Made by a program: the position numbers and the translations under genes. Under the pieces are notes generated by a model that saw only the letters and a program-made list of their open reading frames with translations, was not told the origin of the DNA and ran no database searches. Source: Garcia nutans (taxonomy: Eukaryota > Streptophyta > Magnoliopsida > Malpighiales > Euphorbiaceae). Taken from it: DNA of 64,000 bases. This document shows, in pieces, positions 1 to 11,261 of this stretch (position 1 is the first letter of the stretch; each line of letters begins with the position of its first letter). Location of the stretch: assembly GCA_947685225.1 (NCBI GenBank), contig CANTUV010000051.1, positions 1,178,001 to 1,242,000 on the forward strand. Direction: 5' to 3'.

Positions 1-997
1 GGTTTATATAAACTATGAATATATATTTTAAAGAGGTTTAGATGCTACTGTATGGTTTTTTATGCAAAAAAATCTTAATGTGATTTTTGAGTAACACATT
101 GATTAAATAGCTACGAGATAAAGAAAAACAAATAAACATCCTAAGGCGAACAAGTTTACTGGTTCTAAAGGTTATGATTTAGCAAAACAATAATATGTAC
201 TCCATGCAAACTAACATATACTGATTCAATAAGAAATTGCATACATTGACTTTAGTTAGATGAAGACCAAACTCATTCAATGTTTAAAAATAATGAAAAC
301 ATATAGTATTTATTTAATTTAAAACATACCGTCGTTTGTTGGCTCCACTAAAATTGTTTAAAAGTGAATTCTAGATGAGCTTTGGTAAAGACAGTGTGGC
401 ACTGCCTTTGTAGAGTTGGTGTATTGCCTTATTGTTGCTTGTCTAGAAGTCCGAAGAATTCTTGAGTCAAATCTCCCTCCTCCCTTTTTTTTTCTTTGTA
501 TGTTTTTAATATGGTATTTATAGGTAATTAAAAGAAAAAATCTAGCATGTTAAGAAAATTAAAAACTGTTAAAAAAATAAAACTGAGTAAAATAATGTTT
601 GGGCAGAAATCGGCAGCGCGTGCGGGCTGCTGGGTGAGACTGGCTTGCGAGGTGGGCTAGGGCGCAATTTCACGTAGGCTTTGCCTACTGCGAATTGGCT
701 CAAGCCAATTCGTTGCGCTTGCTGCTTTTGTCACCGATTCTGCCGTCGCCAATTTTTATTTTTTTTGTTTATATATATTTAAAAATAAATATAATTAATA
801 AATAATAAAATAAATAAATAATAAATGAGAAATAAAATAAATATTATATTAAAATAAATTATAAATAATAAGTAAAATAAATATTATATTATCAAAACAA
901 ATAATAAATATTAAAATAAATAATATATACCATAAAAATTATTTCGGACTGTTTTAAAATTTTTGGACTTGACTGGATTAAAAATTAAGGGTCAACA
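1..997 (-). repeat. Tat-type gypsy 3' LTR of element 1, cut by window start
   Basis: The first base corresponds to about base 15136, inside the solo LTR at 14159-16209, and the two sequences stay closely similar to their shared end. The LTR ends at 997 in TCAACA, followed by the PPT-like segment seen after the other Tat LTRs here. A minus-strand TATA (read as ATTTATA on the plus strand, 515-523), an AATTGGC palindrome (691-712) and an AT-rich AATAA-type tract (about 770-945) are visible. The solo copy is about 77 bp longer in that tract. The missing half lies outside the window, so the target duplication cannot be checked. Confidence 0.85.
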
Positions 998-1040
998 GTT
1001 TGCCCTTTGTTTGAGCAATATGAGACTACAACAAAAGAGA
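998..1040 (-). other. Polypurine tract region of element 1
   Basis: Read on the minus strand, a purine-rich stretch ending in GGGCAAAC directly precedes the LTR start TGTTGACCC. The same placement occurs at 17731 and 27342. It is a weak PPT, assigned from position and similarity among the three elements. Confidence 0.55.
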
Positions 1041-1097
1041 GTGAAAAGCAATGTGATTTTTGACTGGGTTTAGAGCTAGACTGGACTCCGTATCCAA

Positions 1098-1592
1098 GGT
1101 TGGTTTAAGTTCTGGACTTAAAAAATAATTTGGGTTATAGACCCAAGGTATGTTCCGAACTCGAAAATATTTTAGGTTTTGAACCCAAGGTGACTTCTAG
1201 ACTAAAAAATAATTTGAATTTTAGACCCGGGGTTAGTTCTGGACTCAAAAATAATTTAGGTTCTAGACCCGAGGTGAGTTCTGGACTAAAAAATAATTTG
1301 GATTCTGGATTCAGAGTGAGTTCTGGACTCAAAAATAATTTGGGTTCTAGACCCGGGTTGAGTTATGGATTAAAAAATAATTTAAATTCTAGACTCGATG
1401 TGAGTTCTGGACTAAAAAAAATTTTGGGTTCTGAACCTGAGGTTAGTTCTGGACTAAAAAATAATTTGGGTTCTAGACCCGGAGTAAATAATTTAAGTTT
1501 TGGACCCGAGGTGAGTTCTGGACTAAAAAATAATTTTGGTTTTGGACCTATGGTGAGTTTCAGACTCAAAAATAATTTAGATTATCTGCAAA
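1098..1592 (-). repeat. 42-bp tandem repeat array in element 1 3' UTR
   Basis: About 12 imperfect units with core TTCTGGACT, then an A-rich run, then TTCTAGACCCGAG. The period is close to 42 bp, which equals 14 codons, so long open frames arise on both strands: a 162-codon plus-strand frame made of a 14-residue repeat, and 65- and 68-codon minus-strand frames. One unit, near 1486-1510, is shortened. I treat this as non-coding 3' UTR satellite, because related arrays with other periods occupy the same place in elements 2 and 3. Confidence 0.85.
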
Positions 1593-2023
1593 AAATAATT
1601 ATAGTCAGTAGGATATAAAAAAATTGTAAAAAATTTAACTATTTTTTACCATACCTATACTCTTTTACCTCCTGCGTGGAGAAATATTTTAAAAGTGCAA
1701 AAATATTTTTAGACACGTAAAAGCTGAATAATTATATTGAATAATTGAATTTCCTGTTAGAATACTATTTACATACTGTTTAATAACTATTCATTCACTA
1801 TTTATCAACAGTGATATTGACTTTTTTTTCTTTTTTTTTTGTTTCACGGACTTACTATTTCTTTTTTTAATTATTTTTTTTTGTTTTGCCATCTGTCTAT
1901 ATAAACCCATTCGATAGCCATTATTTTTCATTCACCTTCATTCAAAAATGAATTTGAGAGTAGAGAGCTAATTGAGCATATAGTATAGAGGTTTTACGAG
2001 AGTTTAGAATACTCAAGGAAAGA
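1593..2023 (+). promoter_or_regulatory. Promoter region of the plus-strand PMD gene
   Basis: An AT- and pyrimidine-rich stretch with a CTATATAAA box at 1897-1905, about 120 bp upstream of the ATG at 2024. That spacing allows a start site near 1930 and a leader of about 90 bases. The direction is opposite to the retrotransposon. This is inferred from motif and position only. Confidence 0.45.
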
Positions 2024-4409
2024 ATGCATACTTCAAGATCTGGTATTCGATCCAATGCTGAGCTGTTAGATTTTATTCAACGACATAAAAATGACAATAT
2101 AAATCTACTAGCTGGGATGCAGCTTCATCGCAGTTCAAGTAAAAAAACTAAAGTAACATTACAACTTAATATTTTAACAGCACAAATATGTATTCATTAT
2201 TTTATTTTAATTTTTAATTTTTAGTTATTAATTATTAATTATAAATTGTATTAAAAATTAGGGAATATTAAAAATAAATTAATTAATGGGCTATTATTAA
2301 AAATATAATAAATAAATAAATTAAAATAGAACATAACGAGTAATTTTAGGCTATGAATCAGTGGTATTGGTAGGATGATATACTTACCTCATATTGGCTT
2401 ATCTAGGTGTTAGCATGATCGATGTGTTGTCTGGGGCTGAGGCTGTATCTATAAACCCGACAATGGTATGATGGAGCACCCTCTTGGGTAAAGCGGATTG
2501 TCCGAGAGTGCGGATTTGAAAGCTTTATCTTACAATAACCATCCGAGGAGTGTCTGATAGATAGGAGTGTAATTCAAGCATTGTCGGAGTGGTGGATGGA
2601 CACGACCCATACTTTTCACCTTCCTGTAGGAGAGATGATCATTGACCCAGTCGATTATACAACCATTACTGGTATCCGATAATATAGCCTTTCGGTCCCT
2701 CTTACAAATGACATTTTGATACACGAAGAAATTTAACAGTTAATCGGTATGGAACCATCATTAAAAGAGCCCTTCAAGATAAAAATTGAGCCGATTCAGA
2801 GTTATTGGATGAGCTATGATGGACGAATTCATAAAGAAATAACCAAACAAAATGCTCAAAAATTTTTGCTGTATTTGCTTGGGTTGACCATTTTATGCAG
2901 CACCGAATCTGTTGCTGTTGAGGGCCCTTACTGATATGGATATGATACTGCTTTATGACTGGGGTGAAGCTGGCCTTGCCTGTCTCTATTATATACTAGA
3001 CAAGATTTGTAGGAAAAAGAAGTCTTTTGTTGGTTTCATGGTAGTTGTTGAGGTACTCTTCTTCCACTATTGTCAATTCCATTCTTATACTTATATGAAT
3101 TTGATTTTCATTGTTATTGCAGGTATGGGCATATGAGTATAATCTTGTGAGGGCACCCGGTATTTCCCTAGAGAGAGTCGGGTATCTGAGCTTGAATTTT
3201 TGATTGTCAGATCGTGCATCAGTTTCTGGCTCTCACCATGTGCACACCCAGCGCTATCTCTTGAGTTGCTTAACCTGGGGCCAGGTAAAATAATATTAGT
3301 ATACTTTAAAATTTATGTAAAAAGTTTACTTACCTTCTGTCATCCTATAGGTAAATTTGGCTTAGTGAAATATTGAAGAGCGGACAAACTGGACTCCTTC
3401 CATGAATGCCGCACTGCCTTTCCAGCATACCCGTTGAGTCATTGCTGGTCCAGTGTCTAGTGGCTAGTTTCTCGGGGAGAGGGTGTATGAGTGGTTCCAT
3501 GGTCCCTACTGATGGAGGGTCCCGACTGACAGAGGATCCCGATGAATTGCCCAACATATACTTTAAATATCAGATCAATGCTGGAGAGTGCATGGTGGTT
3601 AGCTTGACATGGTTATGATTTTGAAACCTTTCTCTATCTATCGGGTGCGTCATATACCCAGTTTATTCGAGTAGGGCTCTTGAACTTTGATGTATCTCTT
3701 ATTGGTGTATGAGAAATTCCCAAGGAAGATGAGGATAGCGATGAAGAGGAGTACCACAGAGAGGGAGGAGGGTCCATCCCTCATCCTGGGGCTAGCATCT
3801 CTCAGGTAAACTTTTACCATTTTTCATTGCAATTACTCCTTTTCAACATGTTTTGACTGTTTTAATGATTATCGTAGGCTACTGGCTCATTTGGTCACAA
3901 GGTTGGACCTTCCTTTGTCGCTCCTCCATTTGCTCTTTCTTATTGACCGGAGATGCCATCTCATTGATATGAGTTACTTGGTAGGTTATCCTGTTCCTTG
4001 ATGATTTATGCAATATGCATGCATGATTATGTATGCTCTTACCCTTTTCCTTTCTGGCTCACAACGGATGCTTGAGGAACAAAATAAGAAACTGCAAGAG
4101 GAGTTATCTGCTAGTCACTAATAGGTTGTGCATTTTGAAAAATTGTATCATCAGTCAGAGCAAGACTTTCGAAACTTTCGGTTCCGGGATCCTAGTGCTT
4201 CATCTTCTAGGGGGCCCCAAACTGATGATCATGAGATTCCTTCGTCTACTTCGGATGAGGACCGTTACAGACCTGAATTTTAGGGTAGTAGAAGTTCAGG
4301 TGCTCCTTCTACGGGTGGACTCGGGATAGATGATGTGCCTCCTCTTTCAACAGACGATGACTTTTTCAGGGCTTTATTTGATCATGGTCCACCACCTCCT
4401 TCTCAGTGA
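2024..4409 (+). pseudogene. Plant mobile domain (PMD) gene remnant, antisense passenger in element 1
   Basis: Blocks typical of plant mobile domain proteins (the MAIN/MAIL family, also found on transposons) appear in order. They are an ALSEWW/HTFHLPVGEM block at about 2575-2640, FLLYLLGLT near 2862-2890, LTDMDMILLYDWGEAGLA from about 2924, and VWAYEYNLV just after 3122. A coiled-coil-like EEQNKKLQEEL segment lies near 4075 and a proline-rich tail ends at TGA 4407-4409. Consistent GT-AG introns are visible at 3053-3122, 3285-3350 and 3806-3876; a fourth begins at 3981 with a damaged acceptor, and another is likely between about 2140 and 2380. Several in-frame stops (for example after ITGIR near 2680) and a frameshift near 2910 break it. 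The family call is from motif recall, and exon 1 is uncertain. Confidence 0.72.
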
Positions 4410-4424
4410 TCCATTATTGAAAAA

Positions 4425-4426
<2 letters not shown>

Positions 4427-4467
<41 letters not shown>

Positions 4468-4470
4468 TTG
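4427..4470 (+). repeat. (TAA)n microsatellite
   Basis: About 14 trinucleotide units directly 3' of the PMD stop codon. A looser run of ATT/ATC units follows near 4518-4545. Confidence 0.9.
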
Positions 4471-4878
4471 CACTTTTACTGCAACTTTTGACTTTTATTT
4501 TTTTTATTCTTTTTATTTTGTATTATCATTATCATTATTATTATTATGGTATAATCATTGGTCCTTCCTCTCACAATTTAGAATCCTAAAGTAGCATGAA
4601 TTCACATAACCAAAAGCAATGCGGCAACTCAAAACCATTTCATCATTGATTTTCTATCCTTGAGCGTCTCGGCCTCAAGCCATTCCTTGTCAACTTTGGT
4701 ATAGCTAATCTCCCTATATAAATTCTCTTTCCATGCTATGACCCCATACAGAAGCTAGAAAATTTTCCATGAATTTTAATTTTAGCATCAAAATTCCTTT
4801 CAACAATTTTAATTTTTCTTTAATCTTCAATAATGACAAAACTCGATTTGAAGAAAATAAAAAGTTTTATTTAAAAAT

Positions 4879-6014
4879 ATGAAAGCCATTCATTGGAAAC
4901 AAATATCTTGGTCTAAAATCAATACTTTGAAGTGTTTTCAAAATATTAAATTGGACCGTTCTTTTTTACATGCTATGGTTTCTTTTTGGAATGTGAATTC
5001 TAGGACATTTAAGATAAATGACTTTGAGATATGTCTCATGATTGAAGAGTTGAGGCCATCCTTGGATATCCAAGTAATCAACCAATGGTGTTGCCTATAT
5101 TAATTTTCAAAACTCAATAAAAGATGCAAGTGTTGTTCCATATTTCAAAGCCCAAAGTTCTACAGTTGAAGAGAGGTGAGAAATTCTGCTTGGTCCCTTG
5201 ATTGACTTTTGTAATTCTCACTTAGCTCCTGCCAAAACTTGGGGGCACATGTTCTGTCTCTGCTTACTTGGCCAATTCTTGCTTGTTTCATCCGATGGCA
5301 ATATCGATCCTTGAGTATTGGATATCATTGACCAAATGGAAGGAGGCTTGTCGCCGATACCAGTGATTTTAGCTTAGACTTTAGTTGGATTGGACCAATT
5401 TAAATCTAGATCATCAAGGAGATTGGCCGAAAGTACATTGCTGCTTCAGATAATTGCCTAAACCTCCCTTTTGGGTTTTCAATTTAGGCTCTTTTTTTCT
5501 ATTGCTCTAACTTTTGCCTAGTCTGCCTTTGAGGATTTTCGGAACTAGGGAGTTGTCCTAATTTTTGCCTAAGCCACCCTTATGGATTTTCAACTTAGCT
5601 GACCTCTTCTTTTTTTTTATATATATATATTTTTTTTCTCTTTTTTTTAGATTTTTATTCAGGAACGTCTATGCTTGCTCGATACACCATCCATGGATTT
5701 CTCCAGATACCTGCCGCGACATCATTCTGCCAGGAAGCTACTCCATCCTGCTTCTTCATATGCCAACTGGGTTGACTGAATCCACTCACGTGCTACAGTC
5801 AACATCCGTTGGTTAGCACCTTAGTGGAAGATTTCTCGTATCACCATTCGAACATATTTGATGTATGTTCCTCTCGCTGCTCTTCATCGAGGTACTTGCT
5901 ATGATCCTTACCGGCTTGACCGCCAGTATGGAATCGAGCCTCGAGGTTCCGAGTTTACTCCTGACTTGGACATGCCTTGTTTGACTGAAGCCTACTTGGA
6001 TCAGCTGAAGTAAA
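4879..6014 (+). pseudogene. DUF7745-like domain gene remnant, second antisense passenger in element 1
   Basis: A 74-codon frame from ATG 4879 contains the block MVSFWNVNSRTFKINDFEI followed by an acidic CLMIEEL motif. This resembles the start of DUF7745 and related transposon-carried domains, where a replaced or filled form is followed by 'TIEEY'-like residues. Further downstream, in shifting frames, are TWGHMFCLCLLGQF (about 5245), GLSPIPVILA (about 5348) and RLDRQYGIEP (about 5910), ending in a stop near 6012-6014. The gene is interrupted by stops and by pyrimidine-rich inserts at 5440-5650 that contain a short dispersed repeat. The family name is from memory of motif shape and needs a profile search. 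Confidence 0.5.
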
Positions 6015-6425
6015 GCTGACCTGCACGCTACACTTATCGTCTGCTATAGATTTTATAATTGTCAATTTCTTTAGAAAGAATATTGTTAGGATGAAAAAAA
6101 AATAATGAAAGTAATAATAAGAGATGTTTCTTTTTCTTTCATAATGTGTTATTTATTTTATCCATATTTGGTCAAACATTTAAAACAGTGCGCATAAAAT
6201 AATTTCAATATTAACTCTATTTTATTAAATTGGGGAACAACTAAACATAAAGCCAACATATACAAGATCATTCCTATCGTCAATCAGCCCTTTTGGGTTT
6301 TCTAATTGACAATTTTCTCTTGTTTAGCCCTAATTGTTGACTAGCTAGCCCTTTCAGATTTTTGAAACTAGCGGAATGCTTTAACTTTTGCCTAGGGCGC
6401 CCTTTTTGGATTTTCAATCTAGCGA
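5453..6425. repeat. Dispersed ~45-bp repeat around the DUF7745-like remnant
   Basis: At least six related units share TTTTGCCTA, a C-rich CCCTTTTTGG stretch and ATTTTCAA, then a TTAGC-type end. They lie near 5453, 5508, 5555, 6280, 6333 and 6380. Two clusters therefore flank the 3' half of the passenger gene and the end of the integrase coding region. No coding function is seen. Confidence 0.6.
6015..6418. other. Spacer between convergent passenger genes and pol
   Basis: AT-rich DNA without an open frame between the plus-strand passenger remnant and the minus-strand integrase end. Its right part holds three units of the dispersed ~45-bp repeat. Confidence 0.6.
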
Positions 6426-7660
6426 GCTCTATTTTTTAATACATAAAACTTCTTCAACCTGTCAATGTTAACTGGCTCACTAAACTCGTTCCCGTCCATG
6501 TCTGATAACTTGGCTGCACCCTTGTTCATGACTTGTTCCATAACATATGGTCCTTCCCAACTAGGCCTAAATTTTCCTCTTGGATTAGATACATTAGGCT
6601 TACATTGCTTTAACACTAAATCGCTTACTCTGAGCTTTCTGATCTTAACCATTCTATTATAGCCCCGAGCTATCTTCCTTTGATACAGTTGATGGTGATA
6701 CAATGCTTTTAACCTCCTCTCTTCTAGTAAAGCTAACTGTGTGTATCTACTTACTACACACTACATCTCAGGCAGTTCAGCTTTCAATACCACTCTCAAT
6801 GACTTGATCTCTATTTTAATTGGCAACACTACCTCCATCCCATAAACCAAAGAGAACGGTGTCATTCCAGTTGACGTTCGCACAATTGTTCTGTATCCCC
6901 ACAAAGCAAAAGGAAGCATCTTTGACCAATCCTTGTATGTTTTGGTCATCTTGGACAAAATTTGTTTAATTGTCTTGTTTGTTACTTCTACTGCACCATT
7001 GGCCTTTAGTCTATAAGGAGAGGATCAGTGATGATGGATTTGGTACTTCAAGAATAAGTCCTTAACTGCTGTTTGAAACTGTACCCCATTATCAGATATT
7101 ACACTGTACGAGACTCCATACCTACAGATGATATTCTTTTCAATAAATCTAGCCATTTGCCTTGCCCCCAACTTGTTAAAAGATTCAGCCTCGACCCATT
7201 TTGAAAAATAATCCACTGCTACTATAATAAAAAGGTGACCATTTGAAGCTGTCGAATGTATCTCTCCTATTATGTCAATCCCCCAAGTTGCGAAGGGCCA
7301 GGGTGAAGACATAGAATGCAATTCATCAGAAGGCATGTGATTCAAATTACCATACATCTAAAATTGCTGGCACTTCTTCACAAACGCAAGATAATCTCTC
7401 TCCATGGTCAACCAGTAGTAACCTTGTCGAATTATCTTCTTAACTAGGGCTAAACCACTCATGTGTGAACCACAACTTCCTACATGTATTTCTGACATAA
7501 TATGCTCAACTTCAGGCTTCCTCAAGCATCTCAAGTGCACCCCATCAGGCCATCTTCAATACAACTCTCCATGAAAAGGTGATATATTGTAAGGACCATC
7601 GCCTTATGGCTCTTCTTTCTTTCTTTGTTGCCCTTAATGGGTATTCATTATCCTCCAAAA
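6419..7660 (-). pseudogene. Gypsy integrase of element 1 (Tat type), broken
   Basis: Integrase inserts the cDNA copy into chromosomes. Read on the minus strand, the HHCC region (7358-7540) keeps two histidines (VEHIM, GSHMSG) and a KKCQQF motif, but the second cysteine of the usual CxxC is not evident. The DDE core (7025-7357 and on to about 6960) shows D in WGIDIIG, D in SDNGVQF and E in GAVEVTN, with an in-frame stop between the last two. The C-terminal part (6419-6703) carries a GPYVMEQV (GPY/F) motif and ends at 6419. No chromodomain is seen, as expected for Tat. At least two stops separate the open segments. Confidence 0.88.
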
Positions 7661-7661
7661 A

Positions 7662-8924
7662 TCATCTTATAGTGTCATACCATGCATCATGGTCTGTATC
7701 AATTTCCATGATTGTCTTATATTCATAGCAAGGAATTGATGAACTGGTCAAAACCAGAGGCTTAAGGAATAAGTTGATAGGATTTTTCCATACCGAAGCC
7801 AATATGGCTAGGGTATCAACCATTTGGTTTTCTTCTCTTGGTAGGTGTATAAACTTGTACTCCTTAAAATTCTTCTTCATCAAGGTTAAGTAATGGTGGT
7901 ATGGTTTTAGCTTCTCTTCTTTCAACTCCCATTCTCCATTTACTTGGGATACTACCAGCAACGAATCGCCAAAGACTTGCACGTTATCCACCTTCATAAT
8001 TATCAGGGTTTCCAAACCAAAAATACATGCTTCATATTCCACCATATTATTAGTTGCCTTGAACTTTAACTTCTTAGCTAAAGGGATGAGCTCTCCTTTG
8101 GGTGATTCTAGTATGACTCCCAAACCTTTTCCTTTCCTATTCACTGATCCATCGAAATACATCTTCCATCCATGTACTTCTATGGACTCTAAATGCTCAT
8201 CAGGAAACTCCAAGACTACCTCTTCACTATTCGATAATGGTTGTTGGGCCAGAAATTCTGCCACCGCTCTACCTTTGACTGTTTTTCTTGTTACATACTC
8301 AATCTCAAATTCTTCCAATATTATCAACCATCGTCCATACTTTTCGATCAAAGAGGGTGTCTCCCTTAAGTACTTCAATGGATCCAACCTACAAATTGAT
8401 TGCACACTATAAGATTGAAAGTAATGCCGTAACTTCTTGGAAGACCAAACCACAGTGATACAAGTCTTTTCAATGATACTATACTTAATCTCATAAGGAA
8501 GGAGCTTTCTACTCAAATAGTAAACTGTGTGCTCGACCCCCGACTCATTTGCTTGGGCTAGTATGACTCTTATTGACTCTTCTTTTACTGCTAAGTATAA
8601 TAACAAAGGTTTATCGGGTTTAGGTGGCTTCAAAATATGTGGATTTAGCAAATACTCCTTTATGCTCTCAAAGGCCTTTTGACACTCTTCATTCCACTTG
8701 ATTAGCTGATTCTTTTTAAGTAATTTGAAGATACGTTCATAAATTGTGGTTAGCTTTGCTATAAACCTGCTAATATATTGTAACCTACCAATAAACCCCC
8801 AAACTTCTCTCTCTGTCTTAGGGGTTGGCATATCTCTGATTGCCTTAACCTTGTCAGGGTCAATCTCAATGCCGTTTGGACTAATCACATGTCCCAATAA
8901 CTTGTGAAGTAACCCCAAACACAC
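7662..8924 (-). pseudogene. RT connection, native RNase H and second (aRNH) RNase H of element 1
   Basis: This 420-codon frame is the longest surviving piece of element 1. Residues 1-100 are the RT thumb/connection (VISPNGIEIDPDKVKAI). Residues about 100-225 are the native gypsy RNase H, where LLLYLAV replaces the usual catalytic aspartate motif. Residues about 253-375 form a second RNase H: YFDGS, EYEAC, GDS and QMVDTLA supply a complete D-E-D-D set. Two RNase H domains in tandem are the hallmark of the Tat lineage. The upstream frame is joined by a frameshift near 8900-8924. Confidence 0.9.
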
Positions 8925-9676
8925 ACTTCTTTGGGTTTAACCTTAGCTTATACTTCACCGCTCTCTCGAAGAATAATTCTAAGTTATGAAAGTGTTGCTC
9001 CCTTGTATCTGACTTTACCATCATATCATCAACATATACTTTGACTTCTTTGTGCATCATATCATGAAACAAGGTGGTGGCCATCCTTTGATAGGTTGCT
9101 CCAGCATTCTTCAACCTAAATGGCATCACCCTATAACAGAACATACCCCACGTAGTGATGAAGGTAGTTTTGGCTTTTATCCTCTTGGGCCATTAACACT
9201 TGGTTGTATCTAAAAAATCCATCTACAAACGAGTGTAGCACGCTAGAGGCTGTACTATCAATGAAGACATCTATATGGGGAGCTTTGTTCAAGTCTCTAT
9301 AGTCAACACATACCCTAATTCTTCCTTCTTTCTTTGGTACGGGTACTATATTGGCTAGCCAATCTGGATAATCTATCACTTTAAGGAACTTTACTTGTAT
9401 TTATTTAGTGACCACTTCTTTAACCAATTCAGCCCATTCCGGTCTTAACCGTCTAAGCTTTTGTTTGATAGGTTTCATGTGAGTATAGGTAGGGATCATA
9501 TGCTCGGCTATGTCTTGATCTATCCTAGACATATCCTCATAAGACCAAGCAAAAACCTCTTTATATTTTTTAAATATTTTTTCAAATCTCTCTCTTTCAT
9601 CAGGAGTAAGGTCGGATGCTATGCTAATATTCTTAAGATTTTTGGTTGTTTCCAAAATTAATGATTGTATCAACAA
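8881..9676 (-). pseudogene. Reverse transcriptase of element 1, broken
   Basis: Minus-strand order: linker with EVFAWSYEDM (9401-9676), RT start with ANIVPVPKKEG and CVDYRDLNKA (9131-9379), then CYRVMPF...NAGATYQR and the catalytic YVDDMMVKS (about 9015-9040) within 8881-9144. A stop splits the first two segments near 9385-9400. A frameshift lies near 9140. After DLNKA the sequence passes straight to PHIDV, so about eight residues usual between these motifs are missing. The catalytic YVDD itself is intact. Confidence 0.9.
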
Positions 9677-11258
9677 AGTTAATATTAAAGATGCTCATGT
9701 AACCACTATTTAAATGTATGCAACCATCAGGAAAAATATCAGACAAGTAAGCAAAATCAGACTTTATTGCATTTATTTTGGAAAAGAAAACAACATTATC
9801 CTAATACAAAGCAGACAAATTAAAATTAAAATCAAAATCATTGTCTTCAAAATCATAAAGTAGAACATCTTCAAACTTCTCTTCAACCAGGGCAGCAATC
9901 TCCTATGGAGTCTTCTTAGCTTTTAGGACAACTTCCTTCTCCTCTTCTGGATTGGGCTCCTTGTCGGCTAGCAGGATGAGCTCTTTCTTCACTTATTCTG
10001 CTAGCTCCGTAATATCAGTAAAAATTTCAAAATCAGGGATCAAATTTCCTATGAACATGATTGGCTCGGGCTTTCCTTGGAGTGGTCCCATGTCTGGAGC
10101 TTTGACAAAGGTCTCTTCAAGTGGTGGAAAGCTCATCTTCTCATTCTTCTTTGGCTGAACATCTTTACTTGCTTCTTCATACCCTAACCCTTTCTTGGAA
10201 GTTTGAGTCTTGAAATCTGGAAGCTTTGTTACACCAGCCTTGCCCTTTCCAAGACTAGCACCAGGAAAGTAGCTCATGTTCTTCATCATGTTCAAGACCT
10301 TGGAGTCCACTAATTCATCATCAGAAATTGTAGCTACTTGGAAACCATTGAGAGGCCTTTCAATAATTAGAGCATTGACCACCTCATTATCTTCGGCCTC
10401 AAAGACCACTATCTCATCCCCGTTAGGGAATTTAATCTTTTGATGAAGAGTGGAAGGAACTCCACCAAGAGGATGAAACCATGGTCATCCCAAAAGCAGA
10501 GCAAAAGTAACGGATATGTCGAAAACTATTAATTCTACCATAGACTCAATTGGACCAACTTTCATAATAGCGTTGAAAGTTCCTTCAGCGTGCCTTTTAG
10601 TATTGTCATAAGCCCTAATGGTTACCTCGGTTGGGCTTAGATCTCTTGTTGACATAGCTAGCTTTGGAAAAATTTTAAGTGAGCAAACATTTATGGTAGA
10701 CCCATAATCAACCATTACACATGGGGTCCTTTTTTCTTTGACTTCTAATATGATAAAGAGAGGGAGGATGTGATCTCTCCCCTCTTTTGGTAAATCAACA
10801 TCCGAAAATGATACCATTCCCACAACAACTTCGCCCTTCCTTTGAATATCTTCACAATTCATTACTCCTTCAACTTTCACGAAGTTAACCAGCTCCTCCA
10901 GTGTTATAGAGGTGGAAATTGGCATGCTAGCCAAGGCCTTGACCATAGTTTTACGGTGCTTCTTAGAAGTGGCCAATAGGTCCCAAATGCTAACACTTGC
11001 TTGGGTTCTCTTCAACTGCTTAAGTACAATGTCTTCTTCTTCTTCTTTATTGCCAACTTTAACTTCCTTTCCTTTATTATCTTCTACTTCCTTGAGTGGT
11101 GGCTTTGCATAAGGCTTACTAGATCTGGTGTTCATCACTTCATCTTCTTTAGGCTCGGACCAGGTCCATCCCTCCTTCTTGGGTTCAAGATCATCATCAC
11201 TGTCACTTGAATCCCAAAACTCATTCACAACATAGAATGCTACTTCTTTTTGAACCAC
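9677..11258 (-). pseudogene. Protease and PR-RT linker of element 1
   Basis: The retroviral-type aspartic protease lies at 10485-11258. Its active-site region reads VMVDYGSTINVC, where D-(S/T/N)-G-S is expected, so the residue after the aspartate is tyrosine. It continues with EVTIRAYDNT and IVFDISVTFALLLG (the usual hydrophobic-GR(P/D)W end is altered). A linker of 138 codons (9993-10409), rich in acidic and lysine residues, follows before RT. 9677-9992 contains stops. Acidic/lysine-rich residues upstream of PR mark the gag-PR junction. Confidence 0.75.
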
Positions 11259-11261
11259 AAC

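Noticed and set aside
1899..3136. Interpreting the PMD region as a functional host gene
   Set aside because: It has several in-frame stops and a frameshift, and it is enclosed by retrotransposon LTR, 3' UTR and pol.
3345..3557. 70-codon minus-strand frame
   Set aside because: It lies opposite the PMD exons, which show family motifs and splice sites.
8059..8412. 117-codon plus-strand frame
   Set aside because: It lies opposite the RNase H coding frame and has no recognisable motif.
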